The notes under the pieces: model-generated | Told to the model about the DNA's origin: nothing | Seen by the model: only the letters and a program-made list of their open reading frames with translations | Databases searched by the model: none | Translations under genes and position numbers: made by a program | Assembly (NCBI GenBank): GCA_036386655.1 | Contig: DASVVG010000130.1 | Span: 1-23,299, forward strand | Length of the DNA: 23,299 bases | Direction: 5' to 3' | Source: JAHWJX01 sp036386655 | GTDB lineage: Bacteria; Pseudomonadota; Alphaproteobacteria; Caulobacterales; Caulobacteraceae | Shown here: piece after piece, positions 13,790 to 20,556 of the stretch | Position numbering within the stretch: position 1 is the stretch's first letter | Layout: each line of letters opens with the position of its first letter

Positions 13790-14704
13790 CTACCGCGGCG
13801 CGCGGCTCAGCATCACCTGCCCTGCCAGCACCAGCGCCAGCCCGGCGAAGGCCGGAGCGCCGAACTCAGCGCCTTCGAACAGCACGCTCATCAGCAGCGC
13901 CAGCGGCGGCGTGATCGCGGCGATGTACGAGGCGAAGGCGTAGCCCCGCCGCCGCGCGAGCGCGAAGTAGATCAGGAAGCTCACCACCGAGCCGAACACG
14001 CTCAGGTAAACCAGCGAGCCGACGTATTCCGGCGTCGCCTCCAACCGCCACGGCGTTCCGGTGAGCAGCACGTACAGCACCAGCGCCCCGGTGCCGTACA
14101 CCATGGCCCAGCCGACCGCCGCGCCCACCGGCGCCCCCACGCGCTGGCCTCGATGCGCGAACAGGTTGCCGACCGTCGCCGCCGCCACGCCGGCCAGCGC
14201 CAGCGCCACGCCCGTCACCGCAGCGCCGTCCATGTCGGCGCGCATCAACTCGCCCGCCGACATCACCGCAACGCCGGCGATACCCAGCGCCGCGCCGCCC
14301 CACGCCAGCCGAGACGCGCGCTGGCCGTGGATCAGCCGGAACGCCACCAGGTTCACGTAGGCCAGCCCGGCGAACAGCACCGCCACGACGGCCGACGGGA
14401 TCCGCTCCTCCGCGAAGTAGACGAAGCTGTAGTCGAGCGCGAAGGTGAACAGCCCCTGTCCCAGGCTGGCCAGGTGCTGCGGGCCGGTCAGCCGCATCGG
14501 CTGCCGCGTCAGGGCCAGCCACCCGAACAGCAGCGCCGCCGCCAGCGCGAACCGGTAGACCACCGACACCACCGGCGGCACCGTCCCCAACTGCAGGGTG
14601 ATGGCGAACCACGTCGTGCCCCAGATCAGGCTGCACACCGCCACCGAGCCGAGGTCGACGGCGTCGGCCTTCTTGCGGGCGCTGAGGGCGAGGTCTGCGG
14701 ACAC
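13790..14704 (-). CDS. EamA-family (DMT) transporter
   Basis: A 304-aa inner-membrane protein with about ten hydrophobic segments in two repeated five-helix EamA halves, typical of drug/metabolite exporters such as RhaT/YdcZ relatives. Seen: CSLIWGTTWFAI (24-35) at the first helix, the usual (W/F)G(T/S)xW motif, and PLALLMSVLFEGAEF near the end, resembling the conserved P-x-hAxhhxhhhhGE motif. The GTG start at 14704 has CAGGAG six bases upstream. Substrate (amino acid, nucleoside or other metabolite) is not predictable. It ends 6 bp from the convergent DUF4169 stop. Confidence 0.9.
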   Translation of the reverse strand: MSADLALSARKKADAVDLGSVAVCSLIWGTTWFAITLQLGTVPPVVSVVYRFALAAALLFGWLALTRQPMRLTGPQHLASLGQGLFTFALDYSFVYFAEERIPSAVVAVLFAGLAYVNLVAFRLIHGQRASRLAWGGAALGIAGVAVMSAGELMRADMDGAAVTGVALALAGVAAATVGNLFAHRGQRVGAPVGAAVGWAMVYGTGALVLYVLLTGTPWRLEATPEYVGSLVYLSVFGSVVSFLIYFALARRRGYAFASYIAAITPPLALLMSVLFEGAEFGAPAFAGLALVLAGQVMLSRAPR

Positions 14705-14809
14705 GGCGGCTCCTGCGGAGCGCGCTGTCTACCGGCTGCCGACCCCGCGCGCAGCCCGGATTTTGCCGCCCGCCTCGCACCCGTGCGGCGAGCCCGCTAG
14801 GCTGCGCCC

Positions 14810-15022
14810 GTGACGCTGCGCAAACGCTCCCTCACCCTCGCCGGCCATTCCACGTCCGTCGCGCTGGAGCCCGAGTTCTGGGCCGAGCTCGAGGCGCTCG
14901 CCCGCGCCCGCGGCCAGAGCCTCGCCGCGCTGGTCGCTGGCATTGACGACGCCCGCGGCCCGCGGCCGCTTGCGTCAGCCTGCCGCCTGGCCGCGCTCGA
15001 GCACGCCCGCGCCCCCGGCTAG
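14810..15022 (+). CDS. Ribbon-helix-helix domain protein
   Basis: A 70-aa protein resembling the alphaproteobacterial RHH_4 ribbon-helix-helix family. RKRSLTLAGHSTSVALEPEF (4-23) gives the DNA-contacting strand and first helix entry, and RGQSLAALVAGIDDAR (34-49) the second helix, followed by the family's C-terminal RLAALEHAR. Probably a dimeric DNA-binding protein or antitoxin-like regulator; no toxin gene is adjacent. The GTG start at 14810 follows a GCTAGG -10-like sequence very closely, so the message may be leaderless. Its stop overlaps the end of the convergent oxidoreductase gene. Confidence 0.8.
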   Translation: MTLRKRSLTLAGHSTSVALEPEFWAELEALARARGQSLAALVAGIDDARGPRPLASACRLAALEHARAPG

Positions 15023-16596
15023 GGCAGCGGCGCGCCGCCCTCCTTCTCGCGGCAGCGGTCGCGCCGGGTCACCTTCTCGTTCAGGCGGATGATCGTCTGC
15101 GACGCGGTCTTCGGGAACGCCGCCGGCAGCACAGCGTGGATCAGGCACGCCGCCCCCGCCCAAAGCAGCTGCGCGCCCACCTTGCCCGCCACGGCCGCGT
15201 GCTCGACGTAGCTCTCGCCCACCTCGCGGGGGTGCTTCAGGAACACGTCTTCCAGCACGCCCGCGGAGCGCCGCAGCCGCCCCAGCGTCTCAGCCAGGTC
15301 GGCCGCCTGCCCGCGGATTTCCGGCACGGCCACGATTTCCCAGAAGGTCCCCCGCGTCGGCGGGCCCATCGCGAACAGCCGCGCCTGCGGCCGTCCCTCG
15401 GCGTCCAGCACCCGCGCGCGCTCGTCCACATCGAGCCCCAGCCGGTGCCGGTCCGGCCGTCCCCGGCCCCTCGCCACCAGGTCGCGCAGCACCGGATCCT
15501 CCGAGCGCGTGACGTCCCCGCGCGGTCCCGTGCAGTTGATCAGCTTCCGCCCGCGCGCCACCGCCCTGCCGCCGCCGCGCCGCCGCCAGCGCAGCGCGAA
15601 GCCGTGGGCGCCGCTCTCCACCGCGAGCAGCCGCCCCGCCGCCACCTCCAGCCGACCGGCGTCGATCAGTCCTTGGATGCGCGCGCCCACCTGCGGCGCC
15701 GTACGGTGGCGGTGCACGTCCCAGTAGGGGCGCAGATGCCGCAGGAAGCGCCGCTGCTCGGCTTCCGAGGCGCCGCGCCACAGCGCCTGCAGGTGCGGCC
15801 GCAGCCGGAACATGGGCGTGTGCCAGCCGCCGTCCCGCGCCGCCGCCTGCCGGAACGCGTGCAGCCGCTGCGACAGCGTGGCCCCGCCCGGCGGATCGCC
15901 CGGCCGCTCGGCCTCCGAGCCCCGGTGCGGCCGCGGCAGCAGCCCGTGCCGCGAGATCGCCGTCCCCCGGCCGGTCCAGCCGCGCTCCGCCAGCGACAGC
16001 ACCACGTCGATCATGGTCAGGCCGGCGCCCACCAGCACCACGTCGTCGCCCGCCGCGATCCCGTCCAGCGCGCCCGGCGCCCAGGGGTCTTCCACGTACC
16101 CTGTCCCGAGCGCGGACAGTCCCAGCAGGTCCAGCGGCGCCGGCGGGCCGTTGCCGGTGGCCAGCACCACCGCGTCGCCGCACAGCTCGCGCCCGTCCTC
16201 CAGCCGCACCACCGCCGGCGCGGCCTCGGCCTCCACCGAGGCCGCCCGCCCGGTCACCCGCGTCAGCCGCCCCGGCGCGGCCGCCTCGGCCTCCGCCAGC
16301 ACCGCCTGCACGTAGTCGCCGTAGACCATGCGCGGCACGAAATCGTCCGGCCCCTCCGGCCGGCCGCTGGCCTTCAGCGACCGCACGAAGTGGTCGGGAT
16401 CGTCGGGGAACAGGCTCATCCGCCCGGCGCGCACGTTCAGCAGGTGCGCCGGGTCGCGTGTCGAATACGCCAGCCCGCGCCCGAACACGCCGGACGCATC
16501 GACCAGCGTCACGGCGCAGCGGGTGCGCGCGAGCAGCTGCACGGCCAGCGCCGAGCCGCTGAACCCGGCGCCGAGGACGACGATGTGAGCGGTCAA
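15019..16596 (-). CDS. FAD/NAD(P)-binding oxidoreductase fused to a DUF6356 domain
   Basis: A 525-aa protein. Residues 1-~445 form an FAD/NAD(P)-binding protein: GAGFSG (9-14) for FAD, NVRAGRMS (54-61) typical of this family, VLATGNG (144-150), and a second Rossmann motif GAGLTMID (190-197). Residues ~449-515 (FLKHPREVGESYVEH ... AGAACLIHAVLP ... RLNEKV) match DUF6356, normally a separate protein of about 75-80 aa with hydrophobic helices. There is no stop between the two parts. An in-frame GTG at 15258 could start a separate 79-aa DUF6356 product. The TTG start at 16596 is chosen because GGGAGG lies five bases upstream. Substrate unknown. Confidence 0.85.
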   Translation of the reverse strand: MTAHIVVLGAGFSGSALAVQLLARTRCAVTLVDASGVFGRGLAYSTRDPAHLLNVRAGRMSLFPDDPDHFVRSLKASGRPEGPDDFVPRMVYGDYVQAVLAEAEAAAPGRLTRVTGRAASVEAEAAPAVVRLEDGRELCGDAVVLATGNGPPAPLDLLGLSALGTGYVEDPWAPGALDGIAAGDDVVLVGAGLTMIDVVLSLAERGWTGRGTAISRHGLLPRPHRGSEAERPGDPPGGATLSQRLHAFRQAAARDGGWHTPMFRLRPHLQALWRGASEAEQRRFLRHLRPYWDVHRHRTAPQVGARIQGLIDAGRLEVAAGRLLAVESGAHGFALRWRRRGGGRAVARGRKLINCTGPRGDVTRSEDPVLRDLVARGRGRPDRHRLGLDVDERARVLDAEGRPQARLFAMGPPTRGTFWEIVAVPEIRGQAADLAETLGRLRRSAGVLEDVFLKHPREVGESYVEHAAVAGKVGAQLLWAGAACLIHAVLPAAFPKTASQTIIRLNEKVTRRDRCREKEGGAPLP

Positions 16597-16643
16597 CCAG
16601 CCCTCCCGAAGGGCCGCACCCTAGCCGGTCTTCCGGGCTCAGG

Positions 16644-16853
16644 TCACTGCGGCGAGGGCACGGGCGACGGCGTGGGCGTCACGTCCGGCATCCGCGGCTC
16701 GTTCGGGAGGTCCACCGGCATGGTCACCGAGGTGTCCGGGCTGGTCACCGAGCCGTCGCTCTGCACCACCGCGATCACCACCAGCAGGGCCAGCAGCGCC
16801 ACGACGATCCAGACCAGCGGGGGAATGCCTTTGCGGCGGGCGGCGTCGGCCAT
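16644..16853 (-). CDS. Small single-span membrane protein
   Basis: A 69-aa protein with a basic N terminus, one strong transmembrane helix (about 10-31) and a Pro/Thr/Ser-rich tail rich in negatively charged residues, probably facing the periplasm. I do not recognise a family. ATG at 16853 has GAAGGA upstream. It lies 13 bp behind another small membrane protein and is presumably on the same EcfG-controlled message. Its coding nature is supported by the sharp hydropathy pattern and tight spacing. Confidence 0.65.
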   Translation of the reverse strand: MADAARRKGIPPLVWIVVALLALLVVIAVVQSDGSVTSPDTSVTMPVDLPNEPRMPDVTPTPSPVPSPQ

Positions 16854-16866
16854 GAGCGATCCTTCG

Positions 16867-17226
16867 TCAGTTGGTGTCGGGGAGCGGCGGCGGCGGGTCG
16901 TTCGGCGCGCGCGAGCCGCTGGTTTCAGGGGGCGCGTCCACGCCTTCGGGCGCGGCGCTCGGCGGGGCGTCGGAGGCGGCCGGCGCGGCGCTCAGCGCCT
17001 CGTCCACCTGCCGCCGGATCTCGCCGGCGTCGGGGGCCGGCAGGTCGAGGTCGTCGGTGGCGACGGCTTCGGCGGGCGTGGCCGGCGTCTCCGCCCGCTT
17101 GGGCCAGAACATCCAGACCGCCAGCGCCAGCGCGCCGACCAGCAGCGCGCCGACCAGGAACGCCAGCGCCGGCATCCGCCGCCGCCGCTCCACCTTCGCG
17201 ATCACTTCCTCGTCGTGGTGCGCCAT
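16867..17226 (-). CDS. Small membrane protein with acidic Pro/Ala-rich tail
   Basis: A 119-aa protein: cytoplasmic N terminus with a basic KVERRRRM patch (11-18), one transmembrane helix (about 19-41, ending VWMFWPKR), then a long low-complexity Pro/Ala/Asp/Glu tail that would sit in the periplasm. No family recognised. The ATG at 17226 is only 10 bases from a perfect EcfG promoter, so the leader would be a few bases at most; this fits leaderless translation, as does the lack of a Shine-Dalgarno sequence. It resembles a topological pair with the next gene (same basic N terminus, single span and Pro-rich tail). Confidence 0.68.
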   Translation of the reverse strand: MAHHDEEVIAKVERRRRMPALAFLVGALLVGALALAVWMFWPKRAETPATPAEAVATDDLDLPAPDAGEIRRQVDEALSAAPAASDAPPSAAPEGVDAPPETSGSRAPNDPPPPLPDTN

Positions 17227-17236
17227 CGCCGAGCGG

Positions 17237-17262
17237 AACGGCCACGCTGCGCGCGCGGTTCC
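17237..17262 (-). promoter_or_regulatory. EcfG-type general-stress promoter
   Basis: On the minus strand, GGAAC at 17262-17258 (followed by C), 17 bases, CGTT at 17240-17237: an exact match to GGAACC-N16-CGTT, the EcfG consensus. It precedes the two small membrane-protein genes; the first start codon is 10 bases from the -10, predicting a near-leaderless transcript. Confidence 0.72.
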
Positions 17263-17305
17263 GCCGCCCTCCCCAGAGCGGCCGCGGCGGTCTACATATG
17301 TTCTC

Positions 17306-19690
17306 GTGACTCAGTCCCCCCTCCCCTTCGCCCAGAAGCCCTCCGACCTCGCGAGAGCGGCGTTCCAGCCCGACTACCTGCAGGGCCTGAACCCGGAGCA
17401 GCGCGAGGCCGTGGAGGCCGTCGACGGCCCCGTCCTGGTCCTCGCCGGCGCCGGCACCGGCAAGACGCGCGTGCTCACCACCCGCCTCGCCCACATCCTG
17501 GCAACCGGCCGCGCCCGCCCCTGGGAGCTGCTCGCCGTCACCTTCACCAACAAGGCCGCGCGCGAGATGCGCGAGCGCATCACCGCCCTCATCGGCCCGT
17601 CCGCGGAAGGCCTGCGCTGGGTCGGCACCTTCCACTCCGTGGCCGCTCAGATCCTACGCCGCCACGCCGAGCTGGTCGGCCTGAAGTCGAGCTACACCAT
17701 CCTCGACACCGACGATCAGGAGCGCCTGCTCAAGCAGATCCTCGAAGCCGAGAACGTCGACACCAAGAAGCACACGCCCAAGTCCCTCGCCGCCGCCATC
17801 GACGGCTGGAAGAACCGCGGCTGGACCCCGCCCAAGCTACCCGCCACCGAGGAATTCGCCGGCGGGCGCGCCCAGAAACTGTACGCGCTGTACCAGGACC
17901 GCCTGCGCATCCTGAACACCTGCGACTTCGGCGACCTGCTGCTGCACAACCTGACGATCTTCACGCAACACGCGGACGTGCTTGCCGATTATCACCAGCG
18001 GTTCCGCTACCTGCTGGTCGACGAGTACCAGGACACCAACGTCGCCCAGTACCTGTGGCTGCGCCTGCTCGCGGGGCCGCACCGCAACGTTTGCTGCGTC
18101 GGCGACGACGACCAGTCGATCTACGGCTGGCGCGGCGCCGAGGTGGACAACATCCTCCGCTTCGAGCGCGACTTCCCCGGCGCCAAGGTGATCCGGCTCG
18201 AGCGCAACTACCGCTCCACCAGCCACATCCTGGCCGCCGCCAGCGGCCTCATCGCCACCAATAGAGGCCGTCTCGGCAAGACGTTATGGACGGAAGCTGA
18301 AGGCGGCGAGAAGGTCGCCGTCCGCGGCGTCTGGGACGGCGAGGCGGAAGCCCGCCTCATCGCCGAGGAGATCGAGGCCTGGCATCGCCGCGGCCCCGGC
18401 GGCGACCGCGCCGAAAAGCGCCCCTACCGCGACTGCGCCGTGCTGGTGCGCGCCTCGTTCCAGATGCGCGCTTTCGAAGAGCGGTTCGTGATGCTGCAGA
18501 TCCCCTACACGGTGGTCGGCGGCCCGCGCTTCTTCGAGCGCCAGGAGATCCGCGACGCCCACGCCAACCTGCGCCTCGTCCAGTCCGAGGACGACGACCT
18601 CGCCTTCGAGCGCATCGTCAACACGCCCAAGCGCAGCATCGGCGACACCAGCGTACAGAAGATCCTGTCGCTGGCCCGCGCCAACGGCGTCTCCGCCGTC
18701 AGCGCCAGCCGCGGCCTGATCAACACCGACGAGCTCCCCGCCCGCACCCGCTCCGCGCTCGCCGCCTTCATCCGCGACCGCGACCGCTGGCAGGCCCAGC
18801 TCGGCGCCATCCCCTTCGCCCAGCTCACCGAGACCATCCTCGACGAGAGCGGCTACACCGACATGTGGAAGGCCGACCGCGTCACCGGCCCCACCCGCCT
18901 CGACAACCTCAAGGAGCTGGTCCAGTCGATGGCCGCCTACGACACGCTCGAGGCCTACCTCGAGCACGTCAGCCTGGTCATGGACCTCGACCGCGGCGAG
19001 GCCGCCGACAGCGTGCAGATCATGACCCTCCACTCCGCCAAGGGGCTGGAGTTCCCGCTGGTCTTCCTGCCCGGCTGGGAGGAAGGCGTCTTCCCCTCCC
19101 AGCGCTCCATCGACGAGAAGGGCGAGAAGGGCCTCGAGGAGGAGCGCCGCCTCGCCTACGTCGGCGTCACGCGAGCCCGTGAAGAAGCCCGCGTGAGCTT
19201 CGCCGCCAACCGCCAGGTCTACGGCCGCTGGACGAGCCAGCTCCCCAGCCGCTTCGTCGACGAGCTGCCCATGGCCCACGTCGAGGCCACCAGCGAGACC
19301 GGCTACTACGGCGGCGGCCCGGGCATGCAGGAGGCCCGCTCCCGCTGGGACGAGCAGCCCGTCTTCGCCGCCGACGGCTACACCAGCCCCGGCTGGCGCC
19401 GCGCCGCCGACCGCATGCACACCAGCACCAGCAGCCCCCACCGCCCGGCGGGCGCGCGCGGCCGCATCCACGGCGGCTCCGGCTCCAACGTCATCGAAGG
19501 CGACGGCCGCCTGGTCGCCACCAGCGACCCGTCGGCGGGGAACGACAGCGCCTACAAGCGCGGCGACCGCGTCTTCCACCTCAAGTTCGGCATGGGCACG
19601 GTCAGCATGGTGGAAGGCAACAAGCTCACCGTCGCCTTCGACAAGGCGGGGGAGAAAAAGGTCATCGACACCTTCGTGGAGCGGGGGTGA
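17306..19690 (+). CDS. uvrD: UvrD/PcrA-type ATP-dependent DNA helicase
   Basis: A 794-aa superfamily 1A 3'-5' helicase for nucleotide excision and mismatch repair and for clearing recombination or transcription intermediates. Seen: LNPEQREAV (28-36, Q motif), Walker A AGAGTGKT (47-54), TFTNKAAREM (79-88), GTFHS (107-111), Walker B LLVDEYQDTN (236-245), GDDDQSIYGWRGA (266-278), RLERNYRS, VQIMTLHSAKGLEF and RRLAYVGVTRARE. The C-terminal Tudor-like domain (about 753-794) is the part that contacts RNA polymerase in PcrA/UvrD. The GTG start at 17306 begins just before the conserved region; the open frame runs further upstream without similarity. The last 26 codons are partly duplicated downstream. 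Confidence 0.94.
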   Translation: MTQSPLPFAQKPSDLARAAFQPDYLQGLNPEQREAVEAVDGPVLVLAGAGTGKTRVLTTRLAHILATGRARPWELLAVTFTNKAAREMRERITALIGPSAEGLRWVGTFHSVAAQILRRHAELVGLKSSYTILDTDDQERLLKQILEAENVDTKKHTPKSLAAAIDGWKNRGWTPPKLPATEEFAGGRAQKLYALYQDRLRILNTCDFGDLLLHNLTIFTQHADVLADYHQRFRYLLVDEYQDTNVAQYLWLRLLAGPHRNVCCVGDDDQSIYGWRGAEVDNILRFERDFPGAKVIRLERNYRSTSHILAAASGLIATNRGRLGKTLWTEAEGGEKVAVRGVWDGEAEARLIAEEIEAWHRRGPGGDRAEKRPYRDCAVLVRASFQMRAFEERFVMLQIPYTVVGGPRFFERQEIRDAHANLRLVQSEDDDLAFERIVNTPKRSIGDTSVQKILSLARANGVSAVSASRGLINTDELPARTRSALAAFIRDRDRWQAQLGAIPFAQLTETILDESGYTDMWKADRVTGPTRLDNLKELVQSMAAYDTLEAYLEHVSLVMDLDRGEAADSVQIMTLHSAKGLEFPLVFLPGWEEGVFPSQRSIDEKGEKGLEEERRLAYVGVTRAREEARVSFAANRQVYGRWTSQLPSRFVDELPMAHVEATSETGYYGGGPGMQEARSRWDEQPVFAADGYTSPGWRRAADRMHTSTSSPHRPAGARGRIHGGSGSNVIEGDGRLVATSDPSAGNDSAYKRGDRVFHLKFGMGTVSMVEGNKLTVAFDKAGEKKVIDTFVERG
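19613..19690 (+). repeat. Direct repeat, copy 1: functional 3' end of uvrD
   Basis: The final 26 codons of uvrD, encoding EGNKLTVAFDKAGEKKVID and the end of the Tudor-like domain. Repeated at 20174-20251 with an offset of 561 bp: 70 of 78 bases identical. Similarity stops abruptly one codon upstream. Confidence 0.9.
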
Positions 19691-19691
19691 G

Positions 19692-20147
19692 CTAGCGCAG
19701 GTAAACGGGCGCGTCCCCACCCAGCTTCACGCTCGTGCCTCCACACCTGCTCATGGGGCGGAAGCGTCGGACGCGCTCGAAGACACGCTGCGCCTCGTCA
19801 GCCGACGCCGTAGCGATGCACAGGTCGAACTCTCCCTCGCGTCCCCACGGGACTCTCTTGATCTCAGCAGTCCGGTTATGCGTTCGAATGCTCTCTACGA
19901 CGGCCTCGGCCAATCGATGGTCGGTCCCGAGGCAAGGTCCGCCCATCCCGAAGCTCGCCGTCACATCGCACTTCGGCGCAGTGGCTTGAGGGGCGGGCGC
20001 CGGTGAAACCACTGTTGCGACCTCGCGCGGGTGCTCGCGCGGTGCTGAGCCCGCCTCCCGGCACCCGAGCATCTCCAAGGACGCGACACCGAGCGACAGG
20101 ATCGCCAGTGGAGTCCAAGCGAGTCGGCGAACTGGCAGGGTATTCAT
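19692..20147 (-). CDS. Putative lipoprotein of unknown function
   Basis: A 151-aa protein with an N-terminal signal sequence (basic VRR, hydrophobic 9-24) leading to MLGC with Cys29. This is an imperfect lipobox, so it is either a lipoprotein or simply exported. The mature part has four further cysteines (KCDVT, GPCLG, DLCIA, SRCGG) that could form two disulfides, and no family I recognise. ATG at 20147; Shine-Dalgarno weak. GC is moderately below the backbone. It lies between the two copies of the uvrD 3' end and converges on uvrD with only a few bases between stops. Probably part of an acquired segment. Confidence 0.65.
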   Translation of the reverse strand: MNTLPVRRLAWTPLAILSLGVASLEMLGCREAGSAPREHPREVATVVSPAPAPQATAPKCDVTASFGMGGPCLGTDHRLAEAVVESIRTHNRTAEIKRVPWGREGEFDLCIATASADEAQRVFERVRRFRPMSRCGGTSVKLGGDAPVYLR

Positions 20148-20173
20148 GTCGCCAGCTTGCTCAATCAGCCGGA

Positions 20174-20251
20174 GAGGGCAACAAACTCACCGTCGCCTTC
20201 GACAAGGCCGGCGAACAGAAGGTCATCGACACGTTCGTGGAGCGGGGGTGA
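20174..20251 (+). pseudogene. Detached second copy of the uvrD 3' end
   Basis: Twenty-six codons including TGA, encoding EGNKLTVAFDKAGEQKVID and the same VERG ending as uvrD. Compared with the uvrD copy, seven codons differ: six are synonymous and one changes Lys to Gln. That pattern means this stretch diverged while it was still part of a selected coding sequence, so it is the relic of a real uvrD end (the displaced original or one brought from a relative), not a recent copy. The frame upstream of 20174 shows no helicase similarity. The TGA overlaps the ATG of the 101-aa gene (TGATG). Confidence 0.8.
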
Positions 20252-20556
20252 TGAAGCAGTACCCGGTGAGCATTGCCCGGCGCTCCTATCGAGGATCAGA
20301 CCCGAAAAGACGGGCTAAGCTGATCGAGTCCTACCGAGTGGCGGCGCGTATCGAGGAGTACATCAACGAAGAGCTTGAGAAGCTCCCGGACGACACCGTC
20401 AAAGTGTTCTTGAGCTACGCCGTCGCCGCGTCGATCGGGGAAAGCGAAAGCATGGTCCAGGAGCTCATCATGGCCACGGACGGGGGGTCGAACGGGATCA
20501 CGTGCTGGAAGGGCGACTACGAGCGCGCCTTAGCGAACCTCCGCAAGCCTACCTAG
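20251..20556 (+). CDS. Hypothetical 101-aa protein
   Basis: I do not recognise this protein. It is soluble, has a basic N terminus (SIARRSYRGSDPKRRAK, 7-23), a helical charged middle (IEEYINEELEKLPDD) and a C-terminal CWKGDYERALANL. No signal peptide, membrane helix or catalytic motif is evident. The ATG overlaps the stop codon of the relic uvrD end as TGATG, with AGCGGGGG before it, so it was probably once translated by coupling to a uvrD gene. Its 3' end overlaps the convergent HEPN-like gene by 8 bp. It may be a cargo gene of the cassette; a partner role for the HEPN-like protein is possible but unproven. Confidence 0.62.
   Translation: MKQYPVSIARRSYRGSDPKRRAKLIESYRVAARIEEYINEELEKLPDDTVKVFLSYAVAASIGESESMVQELIMATDGGSNGITCWKGDYERALANLRKPT

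Noticed and set aside
14810..15022. Possible antitoxin of a toxin-antitoxin pair
   Set aside because: The ribbon-helix-helix protein has no adjacent small toxin gene; neighbours are a transporter and an oxidoreductase on the other strand.
15136..18264. Long open frame (+) opposite the oxidoreductase and into the helicase
   Set aside because: Composition is Arg/Pro/His-rich shadow coding; the opposite strand and another frame encode recognisable oxidoreductase and UvrD motifs.
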